A stretch of DNA of 6,238 nt from an uncultured Muribaculaceae bacterium (GTDB taxonomy: Bacteria > Bacteroidota > Bacteroidia > Bacteroidales > Muribaculaceae), in NCBI GenBank assembly GCA_947178235.1, contig CAMWXQ010000072.1, positions 1-6,238 on the forward strand, given 5' to 3'. The notes under the pieces are model-generated. The model was not told the origin of the DNA, made no database searches, and worked only from the letters and a program-made list of their open reading frames with translations. Below are positions 1-4,896 of this stretch, piece after piece. How positions within the stretch are numbered: the stretch's first letter is position 1; every line of letters begins with the position of its first letter. The translations under genes and the position numbers were made by a program.

Positions 1-514
1 TTTCATACAGTTCCTGTACGTCCATTTTGGTAGATTCACGGCGGCGCTGATTGAGTCGGTTACAGAACTCCTCCAATCGCGCCGGAACTTTTGCGAAACT
101 CATGTATGATTTCCCGCCGATGCCGGCAGACACGTTGAGCAGACGCAGGTCTCCCGCAGCCGACGAGAAGTCGCCGAGCATTGTGTGATACACTGAGCCG
201 GTGTTCTTCATCGTGAGTGACGACAATTCTTTCAATCTCTTGACTGTGACGTCCGAATGTTCGCGGGCAAAGGTCAATGCACGTTCGTAGGCGGCTTTCA
301 GATCGAGGTTCATGTTCTGTTCAATGAGGCTTTTGCCCTTCAAGGCAATGCCGTTCTCGAACATGATTTGGTTTTCGAGTTCGGTTATGGTCGAGCCCTC
401 GATTGCGGTCGAGTGCGTGATCAGAGAGTACAGGTAGAATTTGTCATAGTCCAATTGCCGGTCTATGCCAAGAGCATGGTATCTCCCTACCAGTTCATCC
501 AATTTGCTGTTCAT
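1..514 (-). CDS. Fic family protein, N-terminal part (3' end beyond left edge)
   Basis: Reading the minus strand from an ATG at 514-512 gives 171 codons open to the window edge. The protein begins MNSKLDELVGRYHALGID and contains LITHSTAIEGSTIT at residues 31-44. This fits the [S/T]xxxE[G/N] inhibitory-helix motif (S35, E39, G40) of Fic proteins that carry the inhibitor at their own N terminus. The following segment, with ENQIMFENG and the helical stretch around residues 66-86, also resembles this family in gut Bacteroidetes. Fic enzymes usually transfer AMP from ATP to a hydroxyl side chain of a target protein, and the glutamate of the inhibitory helix blocks productive ATP binding. The catalytic HxFx[D/A]GNGRxxR motif would lie beyond the window, so activity cannot be judged. 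The gene faces away from everything else here, behind its own promoter. Target and role are unknown; it could be a solitary regulator or part of a toxin-type module. Confidence 0.88.
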   Translation of the reverse strand, partial: MNSKLDELVGRYHALGIDRQLDYDKFYLYSLITHSTAIEGSTITELENQIMFENGIALKGKSLIEQNMNLDLKAAYERALTFAREHSDVTVKRLKELSSLTMKNTGSVYHTMLGDFSSAAGDLRLLNVSAGIGGKSYMSFAKVPARLEEFCNRLNQRRRESTKMDVQELYE

Positions 515-529
515 TGCAGTATTTTTCCG

Positions 530-562
530 CAAATATAAGGATTTTTACCCTACCGCCACAAG
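530..562 (-). promoter_or_regulatory. Predicted promoter of the Fic gene
   Basis: On the minus strand TATATTTG (537-530) matches the Bacteroidetes -7 consensus TAnnTTTG. CTTG (562-559), 21 nt upstream, is one base off the -33 TTTG. Transcription would start near 523-525, leaving only about ten bases before the ATG at 514, with no Shine-Dalgarno sequence. One GTAGGGT repeat lies inside the spacer. Confidence 0.6.
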
Positions 563-595
563 TTTTTCACCCTACTTTTTCGGTTTTTACCCTAC
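542..595 (-). repeat. Three GTAGGGT(G)AAAAA-type direct repeats over the Fic promoter
   Basis: On the plus strand the copies are TTTTTACCCTAC (542-553), TTTTTCACCCTAC (563-575) and TTTTTACCCTAC (584-595). The ACCCTAC cores start at 547, 569 and 589, so spacing is 22 and 20 bases, about two helical turns. All copies face the same way. The copy nearest the gene sits between the -33 and -7 boxes, and the others lie just upstream. The phased array suggests an operator for a protein binding one face of the helix. The nearest copy suggests repression, perhaps autoregulation. The regulator is not identifiable from the window. Confidence 0.65.
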
Positions 596-742
596 TTTGG
601 GGCGGGTCACCTGTCTTAATTGAGTAAATGAGTTTAAGGAATATCAAAAATGCCCACAAGTACCATAGCGGATAGGATAAGGCAAGATTGGGATTGAAGT
701 GATTATTGTTTCAAAGAATTTGTTGGTATGTCGAGAGGGTAT
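596..742. other. Intergenic gap without a recognised feature
   Basis: Between the Fic operator repeats and the promoter at 743 I see only AT-rich sequence with no credible gene, hairpin or terminator. A 126-codon minus-strand frame (644-1024) runs through it, but most of that frame is antisense to the structured RNA and it has no plausible protein features. Confidence 0.5.
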
Positions 743-774
743 ATTGTACAATTGGGAATTATGTATTAACTTTG
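743..774 (+). promoter_or_regulatory. Predicted promoter of the structured RNA and small ORF
   Basis: ATTG (743-746), a 20-nt spacer and TAACTTTG (767-774) match the Bacteroidetes TTTG-N19-21-TAnnTTTG pattern, with a perfect -7 box. Transcription would start at about 779-781, exactly where the base-paired region begins. The 10-bp palindrome ATTGTACAAT (743-752) covers the -33 box and could be a regulator site. Confidence 0.65.
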
Positions 775-779
775 CATCC

Positions 780-1068
780 GCAGACCGTATCGCAGAGGCC
801 CGGTCAAGGGTTATGCGGGAGGGTCTGCTGACATAATGGAAAGCGTTTACTTGACGCTCTTTCTTGGCGACTGGAAACTTCGCAACTTTCAAAGGATTGG
901 CCAAGAATGTAGCAAACGGTAGATGCCTAAGTGGATATGTATATACATTGGATCCAGTATGTGAATACTGAGTCCAAATGCATCTCATATTCTGCGTGGG
1001 GCCTCTGCAAGTTTGCTCGTTCAACCAATCCGGGCAATGCGAAGGCCTCCAGTTGTGGAACGAGCAAA
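780..1068 (+). ncRNA. Candidate structured RNA of about 290 nt, unassigned family
   Basis: No credible gene fills this stretch, but complementary segments are packed along it. GCAGAGGCCC (792-801) pairs perfectly with 999-1008 and encloses about 200 nt. Inside it are: 839-846 with 854-862, a hairpin with loop TTACTTG; TTCTTGGC (861-868) with GCCAAGAA (900-907); and AGATGC (921-926) with GCATCT (980-985). The last stem encloses the palindrome ATGTATATACAT (937-948) and a hairpin TTGGA/TCCAA (948-952/973-977) plus AGTAT/ATACT (956-960/965-969), capped by a GUGA (GNRA-type) tetraloop. Outside the long-range stem, TTTGCTCGTTC (1012-1022) pairs over 11 bp with 1058-1068. A consensus promoter begins transcription at its 5' edge. 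It could be an independent RNA or the leader of the small ORF at 1147. I saw no hallmarks of tmRNA, RNase P RNA, SRP RNA or a group II intron. A Bacteroidetes 6S-type RNA cannot be excluded by eye. The 3' end is uncertain because no terminator follows. Confidence 0.65.
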
Positions 1069-1146
1069 AGGTACAGACTCCACGTTTTCTATTTCAGAAC
1101 CAATTAAATGCCAATGAGGGGGTCCGGAGGCAACCAAAATTAATCG

Positions 1147-1404
1147 ATGTACAATTATCGAGTAGCTTTCATGGTGGATGGCAAACAACTGAATGCATGG
1201 TTTGCATCACCCGTAGAGTACAGCGAGGATGCTGTGGCCAAGAATCAGTTTAAAGAAATGGCTATTAGGGCGGTACATGAGTACCTCCGAGAGGCCCGTG
1301 ACGTTCCTTCGACAGGGAAGGCGGAGGCTTTGGCCATTTGGCCCGAACCGCTATCAACAGATGGGGTTATCCAGCCCTTGGATGCCTTTGAGATAGAGGA
1401 TTAA
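1147..1404 (+). CDS. Small acidic protein of unknown function (85 aa)
   Basis: I do not recognise this protein. It begins MYNYRVAFMVDGKQLNAWF. A strand-like N terminus (residues 2-20) is followed by a probable amphipathic helix (about residues 25-50, centred on FKEMAIRAVHEYLREAR). The tail is strand-rich and acidic, ending DAFEIED. There is no signal peptide, membrane segment or cysteine, so a cytoplasmic location is likely. It is the only sensible open frame between the structured RNA and the BspA-like gene, and its codon use looks coding. Upstream bases are AT-rich with no Shine-Dalgarno, as is normal for this phylum. It lies 78 bases beyond the last RNA stem in the same direction, so it may share the RNA's promoter at 743-774. 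Whether it binds or is controlled by that RNA is only a hypothesis. A 91-codon frame on the same strand (978-1253) overlaps its start but looks non-coding. Confidence 0.65.
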   Translation: MYNYRVAFMVDGKQLNAWFASPVEYSEDAVAKNQFKEMAIRAVHEYLREARDVPSTGKAEALAIWPEPLSTDGVIQPLDAFEIED

Positions 1405-1419
1405 GCTTTCCAGAAAATG

Positions 1420-1508
1420 ATGGCTGACGCATCTTTGATGAACTTATTGTATACACATTCGTATAAGACTGAGTTGTTTTTAAGCTTTGAGAATGATGTG
1501 TCAGCCAT
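1420..1508 (+). promoter_or_regulatory. Long inverted repeat in the leader of the BspA-like gene
   Basis: ATGGCTGACGCATC (1420-1433) pairs with GATGTGTCAGCCAT (1495-1508) over 14 positions. The single mismatch would be a G-U pair in RNA. The 61-nt loop contains a smaller hairpin (TATAC 1450-1454 with GTATA 1461-1465). No T-run follows, so it is not a standard terminator. A leader structure, an operator-like element or the remnant of a small mobile repeat are all possible. The bases TTAAGCTTT occur at 1401-1409 and again inside the loop at 1480-1488. Confidence 0.5.
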
Positions 1509-1517
1509 TAAAAACTC

Positions 1518-1535
1518 AAATGTAAAGATACATTT
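1518..1535 (+). promoter_or_regulatory. Short hairpin just upstream of the BspA-like start codon
   Basis: AAATGTA (1518-1524) and TACATTT (1529-1535) form a perfect 7-bp stem with loop AAGA, ending 16 bases before the chosen ATG. Being all A/T except one pair it is weak. It could influence ribosome access, or it could be a chance palindrome in AT-rich DNA. Confidence 0.35.
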
Positions 1536-1551
1536 CAGAATCACACGCAAT

Positions 1552-3366
1552 ATGATGAAAATTAAGAACGTCTTGCTTCTGGCGTTTGGGATACTTATGT
1601 CTATCCCGACATTCGCCCGCGATTTCCAGTACACTTACAAGGGCCAAACCCTGTGGTACACAGTCATAAGCGAGTACTATAAGACATGTATGCCCCGAGA
1701 GGGCTTCGTTAAAGAAAGTGATGACCCAGCAGCTGGAAATTATGTTTACGGAGATCTTGTAATACCGGAATATGCAGACGGCTTCAAAGTAATAGCTATA
1801 AGTGACAGAGCTTTCGAAGGTTGCGACCTCATGACCTCAGTGACTATACCCAAATCTGTCACGGAGATTGGGGAATATGCTTTTCTCGGATGTAGTATAT
1901 CTTCTGTTAACATCCCTAATTCGGTCACTAAAATCGGCATGAAGGCTTTCGGCTATTGTAAGGACCTGACATCATTGACTATTCCCAATTCTGTTACAGA
2001 AATCGGAACCAAGGCATTTGCAGAATGTAGCATAACATCCGTACATATCCCTAATTCAGTTACAGAGCTGGGATATGGTGCGTTTTGCGCATGTACAAGA
2101 CTGACATCAATTAATATTCCCAACTCGATCAAGACTATACCAGTCGATTTCCTCGGCGGATGCAGTAGTTTGACATCTGTGACGATACCGAATTCTGTGA
2201 GCCGGATAGAATACAGTGCATTTAGAGGCTGTTCCAGTCTGACCTCCATATCAATATCTAATTCTGTCGTAGAAATCGAATCCAGTGTTTTCGAAAATTG
2301 TATAAGCCTCACCTCTATTGAAATTCCCAATTCTGTAAAGAATATTGGAAGTTATTGTTTTTCTGGATGTAGAAGCCTCAAATCCATTAGTCTTCCTAAC
2401 TCCATTGATCGTATAGGCTCTGGTCTTTTTGAATTTTGTGAGAGTTTACGCTCCGTGGTGTTACCTAATTCCATAACTCAAGTATATAATAGGGCCTTCT
2501 ATGGATGTACCAGTTTGCAATCCGTTACGATGCCCAATTCCATAACCCAAATAGGTAAAGAAGCCTTCTCCGGATGTACCAGTTTGCAATCCTTTACGAT
2601 ACCAAACTCCGTTAAGGTAATAGAAGGCAGTGCCTTCCAAGGATGTACGAGTTTGACTTCGTTAAATATTCCTAATTCGGTCATAGGGATTGGTAGTTCT
2701 GCATTTCAAGATTGTAGCAATATGGAAACAGTAACTCTACCGAATTCTATAACTGAAATATCTAGCGAGACTTTTTTTAACTGCACTAAACTAACCTCCG
2801 TGACAATTCCTGAATGTGTTAACTATATAGGGTCCGGTGCTTTTCGGAACTGCACTAAACTAACCTTCGTGAAAATCCCGGATTGTGTTACCAATATAGG
2901 TTCGAGTGCTTTTCGGGACTGTTCCAGTTTAACTTCTATAACAATACCTAAAAATTTGTCAAGTCCTCCTCTTTATGGTTCTTATGGTTATATTGGATAT
3001 GCGTGTTTTTGGGGCTGTATCAGTTTAAGCTCTGTGTATTATGATACTTTTAGTCCTGCAAGTTGTTTAGATAATGCTCCTTATTGCTATTATTTCGATA
3101 ATTCAACATATGATAATGCAACTCTATATGTACCAGAATCCGCAATATCAAAATTTCGGGAAAGATGCCCTTGGAAGTATTTCAAAAACATTGTGAGCTT
3201 TGATTTTTCGTCATTAGATGAAGTTTCTGTGGATTTTGATGAGGATGTGCCTTGTGAAATCTACAATTCCAAAGGTTTAAAAGTATCAAACACAACCGAG
3301 GGCCTTGTCCCGGGTTTCTACATCCGCAAACAGGGTGCAAGGACTGAGAAATTCATAGTGAAATAA
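1552..3366 (+). CDS. Secreted BspA-type leucine-rich-repeat protein with type IX-like C-terminal tail
   Basis: From the ATG at 1552 the protein has 604 residues. This start is chosen over the frame's first ATG (1417) because MMKIKNVLLLAFGILMSIPTFA is a clean signal peptide with likely cleavage after A22. The 45 residues upstream look non-coding and overlap an inverted repeat. A degenerate cap (about residues 70-93) precedes two 45-residue dimers (94-138, 139-183). Twelve uninterrupted 23-residue repeats follow (184-459), and a last longer unit (460-491) carries a Tyr/Gly-rich insertion. The consensus is about LTSVTIPNSVTEIGSSAFxGCSS, typical of LRR_5/BspA repeats. The segment ATLYVPESAISKF (about 523-535) is the usual exit of BspA-like domains. 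The last 50 residues, with EIYNSKGLKVSN and GFYIRKQG, resemble a type IX sorting domain. BspA relatives are surface or secreted binding proteins that can contact host proteins or other bacteria; the ligand here is unknown. The gene is much richer in A/T than the que genes and ends at a strong terminator. Confidence 0.93.
   Translation: MMKIKNVLLLAFGILMSIPTFARDFQYTYKGQTLWYTVISEYYKTCMPREGFVKESDDPAAGNYVYGDLVIPEYADGFKVIAISDRAFEGCDLMTSVTIPKSVTEIGEYAFLGCSISSVNIPNSVTKIGMKAFGYCKDLTSLTIPNSVTEIGTKAFAECSITSVHIPNSVTELGYGAFCACTRLTSINIPNSIKTIPVDFLGGCSSLTSVTIPNSVSRIEYSAFRGCSSLTSISISNSVVEIESSVFENCISLTSIEIPNSVKNIGSYCFSGCRSLKSISLPNSIDRIGSGLFEFCESLRSVVLPNSITQVYNRAFYGCTSLQSVTMPNSITQIGKEAFSGCTSLQSFTIPNSVKVIEGSAFQGCTSLTSLNIPNSVIGIGSSAFQDCSNMETVTLPNSITEISSETFFNCTKLTSVTIPECVNYIGSGAFRNCTKLTFVKIPDCVTNIGSSAFRDCSSLTSITIPKNLSSPPLYGSYGYIGYACFWGCISLSSVYYDTFSPASCLDNAPYCYYFDNSTYDNATLYVPESAISKFRERCPWKYFKNIVSFDFSSLDEVSVDFDEDVPCEIYNSKGLKVSNTTEGLVPGFYIRKQGARTEKFIVK
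2503..2600 (+). repeat. Near-identical adjacent repeat units inside the BspA-like gene
   Basis: A 29-base block beginning GGATGTACCAGTTTGCAATCC starts at 2503 and again at 2572, exactly 69 bases (23 codons) apart, with one difference. Most other units share the protein consensus but differ widely in codons. This pair therefore looks like a recent duplication or local gene conversion. Confidence 0.75.
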
Positions 3367-3386
3367 TTCGTCACTTCACAGGTATT

Positions 3387-3421
3387 AACGTCGTGACCAT
3401 TGTTTGGTCACGACGTTTTTT
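3387..3421 (+). terminator. Strong intrinsic terminator after the BspA-like gene
   Basis: AACGTCGTGACCA (3387-3399) and TGGTCACGACGTT (3405-3417) form a perfect 13-bp stem with loop TTGTT, running into a T-tract (3416-3421). It lies 20 bases after the stop codon and separates this unit from the que cluster. Confidence 0.93.
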
Positions 3422-3463
3422 AGTATCTTGTTGAATATGCGGGGTGAATAAATAGGGGGTGAT

Positions 3464-3494
3464 TTTGTTATGTCGGGCAATTTGGGTAATTTTG
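3464..3494 (+). promoter_or_regulatory. Predicted promoter of the queF cluster
   Basis: TTTG (3464-3467), a 19-nt spacer and TAATTTTG (3487-3494) match both Bacteroidetes promoter boxes perfectly. The start would be near 3499-3501, giving a leader of about 80 nt before queF. GGGGTGA occurs at 3441-3447, 3456-3462 and 3496-3502, around these boxes, and may be a regulator site or chance. I saw no preQ1 riboswitch in the leader. Confidence 0.65.
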
Positions 3495-3516
3495 TGGGGT
3501 GATTGCGCTGCGCGCA

Positions 3517-3559
3517 GTTTAAAGTTTAGGGCGCTTTGCGTCTTAGGTTTAAAGTTTAG
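3517..3559 (+). repeat. Two GTTTAAAGTTTAG direct repeats in the queF leader
   Basis: The 13-base word GTTTAAAGTTTAG occurs at 3517-3529 and 3547-3559, 30 bases apart, both downstream of the predicted transcription start. Each copy contains a smaller internal repeat (GTTTA-AA-GTTTA). The function is unknown; it could be a replication-slippage product or a protein or RNA binding site. Confidence 0.6.
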
Positions 3560-3582
3560 ATTTTCTGAAAGAGATTTTGAAT

Positions 3583-4053
3583 ATGCGTTCAAATGATGAA
3601 CTTATGGGCGTGACCCTGTTGGGGAATACCGCCACACGATACCCGGACCAGTATGCGCCGGAGGTGCTTGAGACGTTCGTGAACAAACATCCCGGGCGCG
3701 AGTATCTCGTCTCATTCCTCTGTCCCGAGTTCACGTCGCTGTGCCCGAAGACGGGGCAGCCCGATTTCGCGAAGATTCTCATCAATTATATCCCGCGCGA
3801 GAGGATGGTGGAGAGCAAGAGCCTCAAACTCTACCTGTTCTCGTTCCGCAATCACGGCGATTTCCATGAGGACTGCGTGAATATCATCCTCAATGACCTG
3901 TGGGAGCTGATGGATCCGCGGTATATCGAGGTGAAGGGAATCTTCACCCCGCGAGGCGGCATCGCAATCCACCCCTTCGCGAACCGCGGCGATGCCGAGC
4001 ATCAGAAGATGGTCGAGGAGAGGCTGATGGCTGCATTCCCCGATGGGTTCTGA
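3583..4053 (+). CDS. queF: NADPH-dependent 7-cyano-7-deazaguanine (preQ0) reductase QueF
   Basis: The enzyme reduces the nitrile of preQ0 to the aminomethyl group of preQ1 with two NADPH, the step before insertion into tRNA by Tgt. The 156-residue protein is of the short, unimodular (Bacillus-like) length. The nucleophile region is [14 protein letters not shown], with C54 and D61 as the expected thioimide-forming cysteine and general acid. The QueF signature ESKSLK is at 77-82, and H95-E96 matches the conserved substrate-binding pair. The start is the ATG at 3583; an in-frame TTG two codons earlier is possible but unlikely. The enzyme is cytoplasmic. It is first in a same-strand cluster with sanA and queC and has its own promoter. 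All expected catalytic residues are present. Its G+C content is clearly higher than that of the BspA-like gene before it and sanA after it. Confidence 0.98.
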   Translation: MRSNDELMGVTLLGNTATRYPDQYAPEVLETFVNKHPGREYLVSFLCPEFTSLCPKTGQPDFAKILINYIPRERMVESKSLKLYLFSFRNHGDFHEDCVNIILNDLWELMDPRYIEVKGIFTPRGGIAIHPFANRGDAEHQKMVEERLMAAFPDGF

Positions 4054-4069
4054 TGATGGCACGGGCCAT

Positions 4070-4753
4070 ATGAGAAGGAAACTCATAGTGGTTTTGTCCG
4101 TCGCTTTGTTTCTCGTCGCAGGGGTCGCTTTTATATGTGACCGACAAGTCACGGACTATGCCAGAACCCGCTTATACGACAATGTGGACAGTATACCTCA
4201 TCGAAAGATCGGTCTGATTCTCGGCACATCTCCCGTCTCGATGTGGAATGGGAGGCGAAACTATTATTTTGATCATAGAATCGAGGCAGGAGCAAAATTG
4301 TACAAGGCCGGTAAAGTTGATTGGCTCGTGGTCAGCGGAGGAGACTATCGCCGTACCGAGAATGGTTTTGATGAGCCTGTCGCTATGCGTGATTCTCTGA
4401 TGAAGCAAGGAATTGACTCAGCCAAAATTGTTCTGGACTATGATGGTACGCGTACACTATACTCAATCGCAAAAATGCGTGATGTCTATCATCAAGATTC
4501 CATCATAATCATTTCTCAGAAATATCATAATGAAAGAGCTTTGTATCAATCCAAGCAGCTCGGCTTAGATGCAATCGGATTCAATGCAAAGACGCCGGGA
4601 AGACGTGTGTCCTGGTGGCGCAACCGCGGTCGCGAGATATTGGCACGTGTCAAGTTGTTCGTTGACTTGATCAGAGGGACCCATACGGATTTCAAAGGGT
4701 CATTGTCCCAAGATTTTACCATTGAACCCGTTGATTCAATTTCTCAGAAATGA
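4070..4753 (+). CDS. sanA: SanA/YdcF-like DUF218 family envelope protein
   Basis: This 227-residue protein has one N-terminal membrane segment (about residues 4-22) after a basic MRRK start, so the rest probably faces the periplasm. The DUF218 core is clear: GLILGTSP (48-55), FDHRIEAGAKLYKAGKVDWL (67-86) then VVSGGD, DEPVAMRDSLMKQGID (101-116), SQKYHNERAL (149-158) and GLDAIGFNAK (165-174). These match E. coli SanA, which is linked to envelope barrier function and vancomycin sensitivity; the biochemical activity is not established. An in-frame ATG at 4043 would overlap queF and add nine polar residues before the membrane segment. The ATG at 4070, 16 bases after the queF stop, is preferred. 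The gene is AT-richer than queF and queC (the 60 bases from 4261 have 23 G+C; the 60 from 5161, in queC, have 37). This suggests a different history. Co-transcription with queF is likely from the spacing. Confidence 0.9.
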   Translation: MRRKLIVVLSVALFLVAGVAFICDRQVTDYARTRLYDNVDSIPHRKIGLILGTSPVSMWNGRRNYYFDHRIEAGAKLYKAGKVDWLVVSGGDYRRTENGFDEPVAMRDSLMKQGIDSAKIVLDYDGTRTLYSIAKMRDVYHQDSIIIISQKYHNERALYQSKQLGLDAIGFNAKTPGRRVSWWRNRGREILARVKLFVDLIRGTHTDFKGSLSQDFTIEPVDSISQK

Positions 4754-4763
4754 TTTTTGGCTA

Positions 4764-4829
4764 AATCCTTGCATATGCCGAGGATTCTGACGAAATTTGC
4801 CATTACGTTGCGCATAAGCAGTTAATGGC
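4764..4829 (+). promoter_or_regulatory. Two weak inverted repeats between sanA and queC
   Basis: AATCCT (4764-4769) pairs with AGGATT (4781-4786), and GCCATTA (4799-4805) pairs with TAATGGC (4823-4829). Neither is followed by a T-run, so they are poor intrinsic terminators. The 143-base gap contains no convincing TAnnTTTG promoter and no recognisable preQ1 riboswitch. The hairpins may tune read-through from sanA into queC or be incidental. Confidence 0.3.
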
Positions 4830-4896
4830 CCAACTGAGGCTTACTTCCGTTTTTGTGTAACTGTTTTATTTTCAATATTAAGAAAATCCATCATTT

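Noticed and set aside
257..538. 93-codon plus-strand open frame
   Set aside because: It is the complement of the Fic gene, which has recognisable motifs on the minus strand.
644..1024. 126-codon minus-strand open frame
   Set aside because: It runs antisense through most of the structured RNA, has no domain, signal or sensible composition, and conflicts with the promoter direction.
780..1146. Retron, group II intron or tmRNA explanation for the structured region
   Set aside because: There is no reverse transcriptase nearby, no intron-type catalytic domain recognised, and no tmRNA tag frame or CCA end.
978..1253. 91-codon plus-strand open frame
   Set aside because: It overlaps the last RNA stems and the start of the better-supported 85-residue gene in another frame; cysteine/glutamine-rich shadow without protein features.
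1417..1551. Upstream extension of the BspA-like gene to the ATG at 1417
   Set aside because: It would bury the clear signal peptide 45 residues inside the protein, and the extension overlaps the inverted repeat.
3712..4152. 146-codon minus-strand open frame opposite queF
   Set aside because: Antisense shadow of queF, whose catalytic residues are all visible on the plus strand.
4754..4896. preQ1 riboswitch before queC
   Set aside because: The gap lacks the expected compact hairpin with an A-rich tail; only weak unrelated inverted repeats are present.
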